Shown: piece after piece, positions 40,401-49,951 of the stretch | How the letters are laid out: each line of letters starts with the position of its first letter | Numbering within the stretch: position 1 is the stretch's first letter | Origin: Anaerolineae bacterium | GTDB lineage: Bacteria > Chloroflexota > Anaerolineae > Aggregatilineales > Phototrophicaceae | Direction of reading: 5' to 3' | Length of the DNA stretch: 64,000 nucleotides | Assembly: GCA_017303635.1 (NCBI GenBank) | Contig: JAFLCG010000003.1 | Location: forward strand, 124,001 to 188,000 | Translations under genes and position numbers: made by a program | Notes under the pieces: generated by a model | Told to the model about the DNA's origin: nothing | Seen by the model: the letters and a program-made list of their open reading frames with translations, nothing else | The model's database searches: none

Positions 40401-43400
40401 ACACTCTGGGAACTGGAACAGGAAACCGCGCCGGGTGTCTGGACCCAAATCGAAACCAGCCCGAACGCCAGCTACAGCTATCAGTTCAATGACCCGGATG
40501 CCAGCTACCGCGTGCGCTACACCGTCGTGCATGCCACCCCGGATCAGAACTGCACCTCCGGTTGGATGTTCATCACCACCCCGACCACAGGCGCAGACTT
40601 CACCTGCGATGCCTGGGTGACAAGCTACGGCGACTTTACGCCCGAGTCTTCGAGCACCAGCTATCGCTATCGCGTCAATGTGGACAACACCAACGGCCTC
40701 ATGCTGGACTACAGCTGGGTGCTGGTGGATGCTTATGGAGCTGAGCGTGTCGTCGCCACCCAGAGCTCGACCATTGATGGGGATGTCACCATCCCGGCTC
40801 CCGGCATCAGCGGCGCCGACCTCGGCCCAGTGGGTAATAAGACCCTGCGCGTCGATGTATCCTCGCTCGGGACCCCGCATAAATGCTCGCTCAGCCAGGG
40901 ATTGGTCGTCGGCACCTGGAGCGTCAGCTTCACCCGCGACGTGACCGCTGCCAATATCGCCATTGGTCAGCAGGTGTGCCTGGATAACACCTCGACCACC
41001 AGCCACAACGGCATTGATGGTCTGACCTACGCCTGGGACTTCGGCACGGCGGATAACTCTCTGGGCAGCCAGACCAGCACCGCCCAGGAACCGGGCTGCC
41101 TGAGCTTCAGCAAAGAAGGTACTTACACCATCACCCTGGTGGGGACCAATGCATACGGCGAAATCCGTCAGCAGCAGGTGACCTATAGCGTCTGGCGTGA
41201 ACAGAGCATCCTCATCAGCCGCACAGACGCGAATTTCTACGCTGGGCAGACCTTCGGTTTCAGCGCCACCGGTGTGAACATCAACAGCTACAGCTGGAAT
41301 ATCTACAACAGCAGCAATGTCCGGGTCGGTGCGGCCAATCGCAGCGGCACCAGCATCAGCCAGCAGTTGAACACCCCTGGTCAGTACCGGGTGACGGTGC
41401 GCGGCACGGGCCCGCTCGGCACCACCGATGCGGAACTCTACGTCAACGTCATCGCGGCGGATGATGTCCGCGCCGCCTTCCGTCCGTCCCAGTATGCCGG
41501 CGTGGCCCCGATGCGCGTCTGCTTCACGGATGCCAGCCGCAGCAACGCCCAGCTCAACCAGTGGGAATGGGATCTGGACGGCAACGGCAGCTATGAACTG
41601 GTTTATGACCGGAATAACATCCCGGCGGAAATCTGCCGTGATTACACCGTAGCCGGTCAGCGCATCCCGATCAGCCTGCGCGTGACCAACAGCAGTGGTC
41701 GTTCGGCCAACGCCACCAATATCATCCGTACCTATACCGCGCAGGAAGCCGCCAATAACTTCGCTATCCAGCCCCAGGGCGGCGCGCTCTACTGCTTCGA
41801 CCCCATGCTGAGTGGTGGTTCGACGGTTGTCGGCTGGAGCTTCGGCGATGGCAGCACCGATAGCACCGCGACAGGTCGCGTCTGCCACACCTTCCCCGGT
41901 GCGGGCAGCTACCTCGTCACCATGAAACTCAACGGCGGCGGCGAAGTCGTCCGTGAAGTCGTCGTCGATCCTGAAAGTGATCCGCCCGTCCTGAGCATGA
42001 CGGCGACCTGCGGCCTTGACCGGACGGCCAGCTTCGTCATCAGCAATACCGGCGCGGCTATGACCACCCCGGATACGCTGACCATCCGTGACGAAAATGG
42101 GACGGTGGTTGCCATCCGTGTCTTCACGGTCGGCGCGAATACCTCGATCACCGTGAATGTGGAAAATATGTCCGGCCCGGTGACCGGCGCGCTGACTGAT
42201 AGCAGCAGCGTGACGGCCTCGACCAACTGCAACTACGCGCCGCAGATCAGCATCACGGGTGCCTGCGTCAATACGACCGAGTTCCGCTTCACCATCACCA
42301 ACCCGAGTGATCCCAAAGTCGGGCCGATGCACACGGGTCAGAGCTATACCATCACCAACAGTGGTGGCACACAGGTCGCCAGCGGCAGCTTCGATGTGGA
42401 CCCAGGCGAAACCCTGAACGTCGATCTGACCGGCGTCGATCCCTACGAAACCTATACCTTCAGCAGCACAGGCTACGCCGGCACCTTCAGCATCACGGAG
42501 AACTGCGGCAGCCGCCCAGTGCTGACCATCACCAGCGTCTGCGCGGACCCGGCCCAGTTCACCATCACCAACACTGGTGGCCCCATGCTGCTCTCGCAGC
42601 CGATCACCGTGGTGGATGCCAGCAATAACGCCGTGACGGCCAGCGCCAATAGCTTCCAACTGGCGACCGGCGCCAGCCTCACCGTCACTCTGCCGGGGGC
42701 CGATCCCTATGCGGCCTACACGCTCTCGACCAGCGGCTATGCCGGTGGCTCCAGCAGCCGTACCCACAACTGCGCCGACCCGGCCATCACGGTCAGCGCC
42801 ACCTGTGCCTACCCGGTAGTCTTCACCATCAGCAACGGTGGCAGCGCGGGCACTATGCTCAGCAGCCAGAACTACACCATCGAGGACAGCTCAGGCAACT
42901 TGGTCGCCAGCGGCAGCTTCAACCTGAATGCCAATGGCAGCCAGACCGTGACGCTGACCGGCCTCGATCCCTACGACACCTACACCTTCATCACCAACGG
43001 TCATGCGGCCACCATCAACCAGGACCACAACTGCGCCCGCCCGGTACTGGTCATCACCAGCACCTGCGCCAACCCGGCTCAGTTCACCATCCAGAACACG
43101 GGTGGGGCCATGCTGACCTCGCAGCCGATCAGTGTGGTGGATGCCAGCAATAACGCCGTGACTGCCAGCGCCAGCAGCTTTACACTGGCCGCCGGTGCCA
43201 GCCTGAACGTCACTTTGCCCGGCGTTGACCCCTACGCAGAATACACCCTGACGACCAGCGGCTTTGCCGGTGGTTCCACCAGCCATACCCATGACTGCGC
43301 GAACCCGGTCATCACCGTAGATGCCAGCTGCACCTACCCGGTGGTCTTCACCATCAGCAATGACGGCGCTGCCGGTGACATGCTGCTGGCCCAGAACTAC

Positions 43401-46205
43401 ACCATCAAGGACAGCCTTGGTACAACCGTCGCCAGCGGCAGCTTTAATCTGACCGCCGGTGCCGACCAGACCGTGACGCTGACCGGCCTCGATCCGTACG
43501 ACACCTATACCTTCACCAGCAGCGGCTACGCAGCGACCATCAACTACAGCCACGACTGCACGCGCCCGGTGCTGGAAATCACCAGCGTCTGCGCCGACCC
43601 GGCAGAGTTCACCATCACCAACAATGGTGGGGACATGCTGACCTCGCAGTTGATCACCGTGGTGGATGCCAGCAACAATGCCGTCACACCGACTGCCACC
43701 AGCTTCCAACTGGTAGCGGGCGATAGCCTGACCGTCACCCTGCCCAACGTCGATCCCTATGCGGCCTACACGCTGACCACCAGCGGCTTCGCTGCTGGCG
43801 AAACCAGCCACACCCACAACTGCGCTGATCCGGTTCTGACCGTGACGGCTCAGTGCGACTGGCCGGTAGTCTTCACCGTCAGCAATGGCAGCAGCGCGGG
43901 CACCATGCTCAGCAGCCAGGATTACACCATCGAGGACAGCCTGGGTAACGTCGTCGCCAGCGGCAACTTCAACCTGCCCGCCGGTGGCACCTACGACATC
44001 CCGCTGACCGGCCTCGACCCGTATGACACCTATACCTTCGCCAGCGATGACTACGCGGGTACGCTCGACCTGACCCATCACTGCGACCGCCCGAATCTGA
44101 CGATGAGTGGTCTGTGCGTCAGCCCGGTCGAGTTCACCATCACCAACACCGGCGGCAAGATGCTCCTGCCGCAGGACATCACCGTCACTGGCCCCAGCGG
44201 GAATGTCACGCCCAGCGTGAGCAGCTTCCAACTGGATGCAGGTGACAGCATCACCGTCAGCCTGCCGAGTGTCGATCCGTACCTGGAATACACGCTGACC
44301 ACCAGTGGCTTCGCCGCTGGCGAAACCAGCCACACCCAGAACTGCGCCGATCCTGGCCTGACCGTCGAGTCCCTCTGCGCCATCCCGGTCACCTTTACGA
44401 TCACCAACAACGGTCGTGAAATGCTCCAGCCGCAGGGCTTTACCATCACCAACAGCCTGGGCGATGTGGTCATCACTGGTGACTTCACCCTGGCCGCCGG
44501 TGCCAGCCAGGTGGTCGAACTGACCGACCTCGACCCGTATGACACCTATACCTTTGCCAGCGACGACTATGCCGGCAAGCTCGACCTCGTGCATCATTGT
44601 GACCGCCCCGTGCTGCAACTGGGTGCCAGCTGCGAGCCGATTGCCTTCATCGTGACCAACACGGGTGGCAAGATGACCGGCGAACATCCCTTTGAGGTGT
44701 TCGATGGTCAGGGCAGCCGCGTACAGATGCCGTTTGATACCGTCCAACTGGATACCAACGAGAGCAAAGTGATCGTCCTGCCGACCGGCATTGATCCCTA
44801 CGGCGCGACCATGCTCTTCACCGAGTACGGTGTCCAGGCGCGGCTCCAGAATGAATGCCCGCGTCCGCCGGAACCCGCTAAGGACGGCGAAGGTGTGATG
44901 GAGCCGACCCCGGCCCCCGGCACTGGCATCAACGGCGTCTGGGCGGATCAGCCGGTCTGCGGTCACAACTGCCCGGACTTCCGCCTCTATCACACCGACG
45001 AAACCGGCGACTGGGAAATCTTCCGCCTCGATGGCGCTGATGAAGAAACCCGTACCACCGACCGCCGGAACATCTCCGAAAGCCAGGGCGAAGGGGTCAA
45101 GGATATGGCCCCCAGCCTCAGCCCGAATACCCGCTACGTGGTGTTCAGCAGCAACCGTGCGACCGAACCCGGCCAGCCGGAAAACTGGGAACTGTACGTC
45201 GCCCCGTCTGAAGGTGGCGACCCGGATGCCGTCATCCGCATGACCTACAACCGTGAAGGTAACGACACCGACCCGGTCTGGGGCCCGAACAACTTCGTGG
45301 TCTTTGAAAGCAACCGTAACGGCAACTGGGATCTCTTCGTCATCGATATGTCGACGGCGGAAGAATACCAGCTCACCATCAACGAAGCGGATGACATCAA
45401 CCCGACCTGGTCGCCGGATGGTCAGAAGTTGGCCTTCCAGAGCAACCGCGAAGGTAAGTGGATGATCTACGAGTTCGACCTGAACACCGGCGAGATCACC
45501 CGCCTGAGCGATGGCAGCACCATTGATGTGGAGCCGGTCTACTCATTCGATGGCACCCGCATCGCCTTCCGCAGCTACACCGAGGAAGATGCCCGCAGCG
45601 TCATCGAAGTCATGGGTGCCGATGGATCGGGTCGCCGCGCCATCACCCGTCCGGAAGAAGATGCGACCAACCACACCTGGTCACCGTTCGATACGCTGAT
45701 CGCCTACCAGTCCGACGAAGATGGCGACCTGGATGTCTATGCCTTTGAGTTCGGCAGCGGCACCACCCGCAAGATCACCGATAACACCATCAACGACTAC
45801 GCCCCGACCTGGCGCTGCGACGGTGTGACCCTGATCTTCACCAGCGACATCAACGGCAACCCGGACATCTACGAAGAACAGGCCACGCCCATCATCGACC
45901 CATCCGTGCGCGTGGAAGACCATTCTGATCAGCTGACCTTCGATACCCATCAGGACATTTATCCGATGATGTCCCCGGCGGAAGAAAATGCCAGCCGTGA
46001 AGGTCAGACCCCCATCGGTGAATACGGCGAACAGACCGTTTGGCTGGAGCCGGATGTCAGCCTGCGCCCGATCAACCTGGGCCTCGGCGGCCTGATCCGC
46101 GATGGTTGGACCCCGCTCTGGAGCTGCGACGATGAGGTCGCCCAGAAGCCCAACCTGGTGGCGCCACCTGCCGTCGAACAGGAGCAGGACGAAGACTCAC
46201 AGTAG
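37419..46205 (+). CDS. Giant exported modular surface protein (PKD-like, two-cysteine modules, TolB/PD40 propeller)
   Basis: 2928 residues. The signal is HRLAIIIVLIVSLMLSVVPTIYG|Q. A Thr/Pro/Glu-rich stalk with 20-residue repeats (TEEVTETPLPTEEATETAVP) covers 45-135. PKD/Ig-like domains fill about 145-1520 (VTYSW, GTYTITLVGTNAYGE, WDFNGDGTYDVTD types), many with a cysteine near each end (LTCNAITGN, SCTVTKTVTITYP). About eleven 85-residue modules (1523-2484) come next, alternating type A (TSVCADPAQFTITNTGG) and type B (CAYPVVFTISNGG), each with two cysteines. Then a TolB/PD40 beta-propeller (2507-2830; NPTWSPDGQKLAFQSNREGK). There is no membrane anchor or sorting signal. Likely an adhesin or cell-surface layer protein; function not known. 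Confidence 0.92.
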   Translation: MRKSRKASSRQHRLAIIIVLIVSLMLSVVPTIYGQDIGAEAVATPFPPTEAPTETPVPTETAVPTEEVTETPLPTEEATETAVPTEEVTETPLPTEEATETAVPTEEASATPDVTPEPEVTPEATPDIPAEPPVAQAQSMSVMAGPSSATCEMQINNAGDSSALTWTLVANATNIDSYEWFINNVSVSTDPTYTHTFPGVGSYDIRLVCTSLTLGDLPVTGYVNITSIPDANFSVSPLGGTKPLTIYTSNLSTGDNLTYAWTVTDVNSGTTLHTSSAFNFNYTFSDAGTYRVTLTVSTSAGSDTMSVEFVVIEPPPLADFTLSNTAGTFPLTVTVEGIPDASSGPITAWSWSVTPSGNLSGNSGAGPHTVEFTAEGTYTIRMDYSGPGGGGWVEKQVVVMSDGAPLVAEYARISSTNGAGSSIVVCFENQSEGPIARNMWDFNGDGTYDVTDNSAVVCTTYPTDGAYTVKLRVENLAGDASAEAEYTFNVVQSPVAYFTSTSPIQTGDSITFNGSDSVNRGGQIDLWTWTINGTQVASGPSNSSYTATNAGNSGSVLQYGANTIRLTVSGPGGSSFVESIVTVERRALGCDFSGTFSLAPAAGAQTYTSSMTGASGRTVSYSWLVQGNGVNASFSTTNLTYTFPAGEGTYNITLRGSTADGASCTVTKTVTITYPALTCNAITGNVSPLPNGSNYNYTASAGNIAGRTLTYVWFVNGTEVQRGASNTLGRSWTVNNTTDTIQVQIIPSQGTPCTSADKTVTAVWPNLTCNISGNLVPLPNNTSYTYTANVSAVNGRTGLTYEWSVDNVVVQSGPSTTLNRQYTVTGHTEIISLRVIPQVGQGDPCSSSVNISAEYSDLICWINGSTTPRPNMPSDPSGINNYTYSAGVSGDDGRTLTYTWLLDAASAGSATSFTQNWPWTEIGNSYTFRLEVVATNYDGTTEECNDGSHTESTVTVTMPALSCPAPTGDTRPVIGETVPFNYSVSNEFGRTRVSTLWELEQETAPGVWTQIETSPNASYSYQFNDPDASYRVRYTVVHATPDQNCTSGWMFITTPTTGADFTCDAWVTSYGDFTPESSSTSYRYRVNVDNTNGLMLDYSWVLVDAYGAERVVATQSSTIDGDVTIPAPGISGADLGPVGNKTLRVDVSSLGTPHKCSLSQGLVVGTWSVSFTRDVTAANIAIGQQVCLDNTSTTSHNGIDGLTYAWDFGTADNSLGSQTSTAQEPGCLSFSKEGTYTITLVGTNAYGEIRQQQVTYSVWREQSILISRTDANFYAGQTFGFSATGVNINSYSWNIYNSSNVRVGAANRSGTSISQQLNTPGQYRVTVRGTGPLGTTDAELYVNVIAADDVRAAFRPSQYAGVAPMRVCFTDASRSNAQLNQWEWDLDGNGSYELVYDRNNIPAEICRDYTVAGQRIPISLRVTNSSGRSANATNIIRTYTAQEAANNFAIQPQGGALYCFDPMLSGGSTVVGWSFGDGSTDSTATGRVCHTFPGAGSYLVTMKLNGGGEVVREVVVDPESDPPVLSMTATCGLDRTASFVISNTGAAMTTPDTLTIRDENGTVVAIRVFTVGANTSITVNVENMSGPVTGALTDSSSVTASTNCNYAPQISITGACVNTTEFRFTITNPSDPKVGPMHTGQSYTITNSGGTQVASGSFDVDPGETLNVDLTGVDPYETYTFSSTGYAGTFSITENCGSRPVLTITSVCADPAQFTITNTGGPMLLSQPITVVDASNNAVTASANSFQLATGASLTVTLPGADPYAAYTLSTSGYAGGSSSRTHNCADPAITVSATCAYPVVFTISNGGSAGTMLSSQNYTIEDSSGNLVASGSFNLNANGSQTVTLTGLDPYDTYTFITNGHAATINQDHNCARPVLVITSTCANPAQFTIQNTGGAMLTSQPISVVDASNNAVTASASSFTLAAGASLNVTLPGVDPYAEYTLTTSGFAGGSTSHTHDCANPVITVDASCTYPVVFTISNDGAAGDMLLAQNYTIKDSLGTTVASGSFNLTAGADQTVTLTGLDPYDTYTFTSSGYAATINYSHDCTRPVLEITSVCADPAEFTITNNGGDMLTSQLITVVDASNNAVTPTATSFQLVAGDSLTVTLPNVDPYAAYTLTTSGFAAGETSHTHNCADPVLTVTAQCDWPVVFTVSNGSSAGTMLSSQDYTIEDSLGNVVASGNFNLPAGGTYDIPLTGLDPYDTYTFASDDYAGTLDLTHHCDRPNLTMSGLCVSPVEFTITNTGGKMLLPQDITVTGPSGNVTPSVSSFQLDAGDSITVSLPSVDPYLEYTLTTSGFAAGETSHTQNCADPGLTVESLCAIPVTFTITNNGREMLQPQGFTITNSLGDVVITGDFTLAAGASQVVELTDLDPYDTYTFASDDYAGKLDLVHHCDRPVLQLGASCEPIAFIVTNTGGKMTGEHPFEVFDGQGSRVQMPFDTVQLDTNESKVIVLPTGIDPYGATMLFTEYGVQARLQNECPRPPEPAKDGEGVMEPTPAPGTGINGVWADQPVCGHNCPDFRLYHTDETGDWEIFRLDGADEETRTTDRRNISESQGEGVKDMAPSLSPNTRYVVFSSNRATEPGQPENWELYVAPSEGGDPDAVIRMTYNREGNDTDPVWGPNNFVVFESNRNGNWDLFVIDMSTAEEYQLTINEADDINPTWSPDGQKLAFQSNREGKWMIYEFDLNTGEITRLSDGSTIDVEPVYSFDGTRIAFRSYTEEDARSVIEVMGADGSGRRAITRPEEDATNHTWSPFDTLIAYQSDEDGDLDVYAFEFGSGTTRKITDNTINDYAPTWRCDGVTLIFTSDINGNPDIYEEQATPIIDPSVRVEDHSDQLTFDTHQDIYPMMSPAEENASREGQTPIGEYGEQTVWLEPDVSLRPINLGLGGLIRDGWTPLWSCDDEVAQKPNLVAPPAVEQEQDEDSQ
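37621..37740 (+). repeat. 60-bp tandem repeat in the stalk of the giant protein
   Basis: Lines 37621-37680 and 37681-37740 are the same except for one base (GGTTCCT versus GGTTCCC), with a partial third unit to the left (37595-37620). Encodes the 20-residue unit of the Thr/Pro/Glu-rich stalk. Near identity suggests that copy number changes easily. Confidence 0.95.
42520..44640 (+). repeat. Four ~520-bp super-repeats (A+B module pairs)
   Basis: The type A start (ATCACCAGCGTCTGCGC and variants) recurs at about 42526, 43051, 43576 and 44099, so each pair of modules is 510-530 bp. Between the A starts lies the type B start (CCGGTAGTCTTCACC). The pairs have diverged, but long stretches remain alike, consistent with stepwise duplication of a two-module unit. 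Confidence 0.8.
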
Positions 46206-46234
46206 CAGCAAGCTAACAACCTGCAGCTAATTCC

Positions 46235-46264
46235 AAAACCGGGGGCCAAACAGCCCCCGGTTTT
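46235..46264. terminator. Strong bidirectional terminator after the giant gene
   Basis: AAAACCGGGGGC, loop CAAACA, GCCCCCGGTTTT: a perfect 12-bp stem ending in T4 on the plus strand. Confidence 0.92.
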
Positions 46265-46296
46265 GATTCGGTCCAAACTGAACAAAAATCGACACA

Positions 46297-46320
46297 AAAT
46301 CGGAACATATGTTCCGATTT
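46297..46320. promoter_or_regulatory. Perfect 24-bp palindrome with LexA-like core
   Basis: AAATCGGAACAT and its exact reverse complement ATGTTCCGATTT. The core is GAAC-ATAT-GTTC. The next gene (PfkB kinase, 46602) starts 280 bases later, so it is not at an obvious promoter. Confidence 0.6.
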
Positions 46321-46447
46321 ACCTCATAATCCTTGCTAAACTGTTGTTGTCGTCGCCCTGAATCCGGGAATGCTGAAAAGCACCCCTCAACGGCCTAAGT
46401 CCTGTCTGTACTAAACCGAGCTTTGCCCATCGCGAACCACCTGGGCG

Positions 46448-46483
46448 TGTCCAATCTGTCCAATGTGTCTAATCTGTCCACAA
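46448..46483. repeat. 9-bp tandem repeat TGTCCAATC
   Basis: Units TGTCCAATC, TGTCCAATG, TGTCTAATC and TGTCCACAA (46448-46483). The reverse complement unit occurs twice at 24693-24710 (ATTGGACAC ATTGGACAT). Confidence 0.8.
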
Positions 46484-46601
46484 TAGCGGGAAATGACGCA
46501 GGCGATAAACGCATCCTAAATCGGAATGCACCCGGCCATACCCACTGGTTTGCGAACGGTGCAGCACCCGCTAGACTCTCTCCCAAACTGGAGATGTCCT
46601 T

Positions 46602-47525
46602 ATGAGTTCTCTACCCCCGGATGTTCTGGGTCTCGGCAGCGCAACCATTGACGATATTCTGTATATTGACCATTTTCCGCAGGTCGATACCAAGCAGCAG
46701 GCTCAGCGGGCCGAACGCTTCGGCGGTGGCCTCACCGCGACCGCGCTGGTCGCTGTAGCGCGCCTCGGCAAACGAGCAGTCTTTGCCGGTCGGATGGGCC
46801 GGGATGATGCCTCGCGCTGGGTGGTGGATGATCTGGCGCGGGATGGTGTGGATGTGTCCGCCGTGGTTTACGATGAGGCGGCCCGCCCGATTCAAGCCTG
46901 GATTATGGTCGAACCCCCGCCACACAGCACCCGCACCATCCTCTACACCGTGCCGGATATACATGGTGCACATCCCAGCCTGCCTGATGCGGATCTGATC
47001 TGTTCAGCGCGCTGCCTGATGGTCGATGATTTTGGACTGACTGGGCATATCCGGGCGGCGCGGTTGGCGCGGGCAGTGGGCATCCCCGTAGTCGGTGATT
47101 TTGAACGGCTGCAAACGCCGGGATTAGCCGACCTGCTGGGGTTAGTCGATCACTTGATTGTGTCGCAGCGGTTTGCGCTGGCGCTGACCGGCGCGGCCAC
47201 CCCGGGGGAGGCTGCCCTGGCGCTGTTCAAAAGCGCGCCCGACCGCGCGCTGGCCTGTGTCACCGCGGGCGATACCGGGAGCTGGTACACTACCAATGGC
47301 ATCATCCTGGAGCATCAATCCGCTTTCCCGGTAGAGGCGGTCGATACGACCGGCTGCGGTGATGTGTTCCACGGAGCCTACATGGTCGCGTTGATTGATG
47401 GCCTGCCCATGCAACAGCGCATCCGCTTCGCCGCCGCCGCCGCCGCAATCAAAGCCACCCGTACCGGAGGGCGCATGGGCATCCCCACACGGGCGGCGGT
47501 CGAGGCCCTTATGGCCTCTACTTAA
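46602..47525 (+). CDS. PfkB-family carbohydrate kinase
   Basis: 307 residues, ribokinase fold. Substrate-binding N-terminus VLGLGSATIDDILYIDHFPQ and GGGLTATALVAVARLG (PfkB signature 1 region); ATP-binding and catalytic motif DTTGCGDVFHGAYMVAL near 246-262, with the general base Asp in GCGD. Phosphorylates a sugar or nucleoside; sequence alone cannot name it, and related sulfofructose, ribose and 2-keto-3-deoxygluconate kinases are all possible. Monocistronic, with the repeat island upstream. Confidence 0.92.
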   Translation: MSSLPPDVLGLGSATIDDILYIDHFPQVDTKQQAQRAERFGGGLTATALVAVARLGKRAVFAGRMGRDDASRWVVDDLARDGVDVSAVVYDEAARPIQAWIMVEPPPHSTRTILYTVPDIHGAHPSLPDADLICSARCLMVDDFGLTGHIRAARLARAVGIPVVGDFERLQTPGLADLLGLVDHLIVSQRFALALTGAATPGEAALALFKSAPDRALACVTAGDTGSWYTTNGIILEHQSAFPVEAVDTTGCGDVFHGAYMVALIDGLPMQQRIRFAAAAAAIKATRTGGRMGIPTRAAVEALMAST

Positions 47526-47617
47526 TGTAACCACATCCCCCAGCCCCTTCTTCCAGTGGGACGCCAAAAGCGGGGCTAGGGGATGAGGGCTGCATGGAAG
47601 AAAGTTTAGAACACGCT

Positions 47618-48586
47618 CTAGGGGAGCAGCAGCACCTTGCCGGCTGTACCACGCGACGTCAGTGCCCGATGGGCTTCCGCTGCGTCAGCCAGCGGGAAGC
47701 GCCGATCAATCCGCACCTTGAGCGCGCCGGAGGCCGCCCGGCTGAACACATCATTGGCGCGGTAGACCAGTTCGGCCCGGTCGAGCAGGTAGTGACCCAG
47801 CGAAGGGCGCGTCAGGAAGATCGACCCTTTGGCATTCAGCACCTGCGGATCAAGCGGGCCAACAGCGCCGCTGGCCTGCCCGAACAGCACCATATAACCG
47901 CGCGGGCGCAGCAGATTTAACCCTTTGTCGAATGTATCTTTGCCCACCGAGTCATAGACCACATCCACCCCTTTGCCACCGGTCAGCCGTTTGACCTCGG
48001 CTTCAAAATCCTGCTGGGTGTAGATGATCACCTCATCCGCCCCCAGGTCGCGGACCAGCGCCGCTTTCTCCGCCGAACCGACTGTAGCGATGACGCGGGC
48101 ACCCCGCAGCTTCGCCAATTGGACCACCAGTTGCCCGGTGCCGCCCGCCGCCGCATGGATGAGGGCGGTATGCCCGCGCCCCAGCGGGAAGGTATCATGG
48201 GTTAGGTAGTGGGCCGTCATGCCTTGCAGCAGGGCTGCCGCTGCCGTCTGGGTATCGAGGTTATCCGGTACCAGCAGGGCTTTCTCCGCCGGGATGACGC
48301 TGTACTGGGCATAAGCCCCCTGCACAAAGCTGTAGGCGGCGCGCTGACCCACCTTAAACTCGGTCACTCCTTCGCCCACGGCATCAATGACACCGGCTGC
48401 TTCTTCGCCCGGTGTCATCGGGAGCGCCCCTTTATAAGCGCCGCTGCGCTTGTAGGTGTCAATATAGTTCAGGCCAATCGCCTCAATTTTGATCCGCAGC
48501 TGACCGGGGCCGGGTTCCGGCATGGGTGCTTCTTCCAGCTTCATCACATCCGGTTCGCCATATTCATGGACGACAATCTTCTTCAT
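47618..48586 (-). CDS. NADPH:quinone oxidoreductase, zinc-independent MDR family
   Basis: 322 residues from ATG 48586. Opening [20 protein letters not shown], quinone-reductase signature [20 protein letters not shown] (glycine-rich NADPH site near 150), and [20 protein letters not shown]. No zinc-binding cysteines. Reduces quinones or enones with NADPH in the cytoplasm. GGAG lies 7 bases before ATG 48586; the open frame continues upstream to 48865 but that part has no family likeness and overlaps the M24 peptidase start. Confidence 0.93.
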   Translation of the reverse strand: MKKIVVHEYGEPDVMKLEEAPMPEPGPGQLRIKIEAIGLNYIDTYKRSGAYKGALPMTPGEEAAGVIDAVGEGVTEFKVGQRAAYSFVQGAYAQYSVIPAEKALLVPDNLDTQTAAAALLQGMTAHYLTHDTFPLGRGHTALIHAAAGGTGQLVVQLAKLRGARVIATVGSAEKAALVRDLGADEVIIYTQQDFEAEVKRLTGGKGVDVVYDSVGKDTFDKGLNLLRPRGYMVLFGQASGAVGPLDPQVLNAKGSIFLTRPSLGHYLLDRAELVYRANDVFSRAASGALKVRIDRRFPLADAAEAHRALTSRGTAGKVLLLP

Positions 48587-48718
48587 GGTGGACTCCGTCC
48601 TGTTGAGCAAAGTCGATACAGACGAGTCTATAGCTGATGCATACGACTTGCCACATGGTACGAACCGGATCACTGCGCTATGCTCTACATATTCAGTTGA
48701 TTTCCATAGGAGTACCTG

Positions 48719-49951
48719 ATGCGCGCTGACCTCGACCGCCTGATGGCGGAACGCGACCTGCAAGCCCTGATCGTCACCGGCGGGGAACAGCCCAATACCC
48801 TGCGGGCGTGGATCTGCAATGGCATTGATATTCACGGCGGTATGGTCGTCAAGCCGAAGGGCCAACCCGCTACCCTGATCGTCACCAGCATGGAGATCGA
48901 AGAAGCCAAAAAAAGTGGTTTAGCCGTGCTGACGCTGGACGACTTCAACTTCTCGGAAGCGCTCAAGCAGGTTGAAGGTGACCGTGCCCGCGCCCAGACT
49001 ATCCTCTGGGGCCGCATCATCGAACGGTTCGCCATTGCCCCGGGCAAAATCGGAGTCTATGGCACCGGGGATATCCATGTCTGGATCGAACGGTCGCGCT
49101 TACTGGCGGAACACTATCCCCAGCATCCCGTCGTTGGTGAAAACGGTCTGACCCTGTTCGACATCGCCATGCGGACCAAAGACGCCGATGAGATCGCCAT
49201 CATCCAGCAGATCGCGCAGCAGACCAACGAGGTCTTACAGGCCACCTGGGACTTCATCGCCGGGCATCGGGCCGAGGGCGAGTCGGTGGTCAAGGCCGAT
49301 GGCTCCCCCTTGACCGTCGGCGATGTCAAACGCTTCATCCGGCGGGAACTGCTCGACCGGGAACTGGAATGCCCCAGCATGATCTTCGCCCAGGGGCGGG
49401 ACGCGGGTTTCCCCCACAGTCGCGGCACCGAAAGCGACCCGCTCCAGCTGGGTCAGCCGATTGTCTTTGATCTCTTTCCGCAGACGATGGGCGGCGGTTA
49501 CTGCCATGATGTGACCCGCACCTGGTCGATTGGTTATGCCCGGCCTCAGGTTCAGCAGATGTACGATCAGGTGATGACGGCCTTCCAGCGGGCGGTGGAT
49601 GCTTTTGAGGAGGCTGGTCAACCCGCCCATACCCTTCAGGATGCAGCGCTGGATTGCCTGGAAGGTTACGGACATCCCACCCAGCGCAGCCACCCCGGCA
49701 CGCAGGTCGGCTACGTCCACAGCCTGGGGCATGGCATCGGCCTGAACATCCACGAACGGCCTTCGCTGCATCATCTGGTCAAGGAAGATGTACTGGAACA
49801 GGGGAACGTCATCACCATCGAGCCGGGAGTCTATTACCCGGAACAGGGGATTGGCGTGCGGGTGGAGGACTCGTTCATTGTGGATGCGGGCGGGGCGCTG
49901 GTGTCGATCACTCCGTTCAGGAAAGACCTGGTGCTGCCGCTGCGGGGATAA
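48719..49951 (+). CDS. M24-family metallopeptidase (Xaa-Pro aminopeptidase-like)
   Basis: 410 residues. The creatinase-type N-terminal domain (1-165) is followed by the pita-bread catalytic domain. The five metal ligands are visible: Asp in IVFDLFPQ, Asp in [10 protein letters not shown], His in [13 protein letters not shown], Glu in [10 protein letters not shown] and Glu in [10 protein letters not shown]. Likely removes N-terminal residues before proline from peptides in the cytoplasm. AGGAG precedes ATG 48719. The TAA stop shares one base with the ATG of the DUF4241 gene, so they are coupled. Confidence 0.93.
   Translation: MRADLDRLMAERDLQALIVTGGEQPNTLRAWICNGIDIHGGMVVKPKGQPATLIVTSMEIEEAKKSGLAVLTLDDFNFSEALKQVEGDRARAQTILWGRIIERFAIAPGKIGVYGTGDIHVWIERSRLLAEHYPQHPVVGENGLTLFDIAMRTKDADEIAIIQQIAQQTNEVLQATWDFIAGHRAEGESVVKADGSPLTVGDVKRFIRRELLDRELECPSMIFAQGRDAGFPHSRGTESDPLQLGQPIVFDLFPQTMGGGYCHDVTRTWSIGYARPQVQQMYDQVMTAFQRAVDAFEEAGQPAHTLQDAALDCLEGYGHPTQRSHPGTQVGYVHSLGHGIGLNIHERPSLHHLVKEDVLEQGNVITIEPGVYYPEQGIGVRVEDSFIVDAGGALVSITPFRKDLVLPLRG

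Larger units (their letters stand above)
46206..46601. other. Gene-free island: terminator, LexA-like palindrome, 9-bp tandem repeat
   Basis: 396 bases without a supported gene. Contains, in order, the terminator of the giant gene, the palindrome at 46297-46320, GTTGTTGTCGTCG simple sequence (46342-46355) that recalls 600-625, and the 9-bp repeat at 46448-46483. The same kinds of part (palindrome, GTCGTTG-type sequence, TGTCCAAT repeat) recur in the other islands. Confidence 0.6.

Noticed and set aside
40272..42767. 831-codon open frame on the minus strand
   Set aside because: Antisense to the PKD-like part of the giant protein; composition is that of a frame shadow (Gly/Ala/Asp/His-rich) with no domain.
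42891..44993. 700-codon open frame on the minus strand
   Set aside because: Lies inside the repeat modules of the giant surface protein. Its length comes from GC-rich third positions and repetition; no family likeness and no ribosome binding site.
48587..48865. N-terminal extension of the quinone oxidoreductase frame
   Set aside because: The added 93 residues resemble nothing, overlap the M24 peptidase start, and the ribosome binding site stands before ATG 48586.
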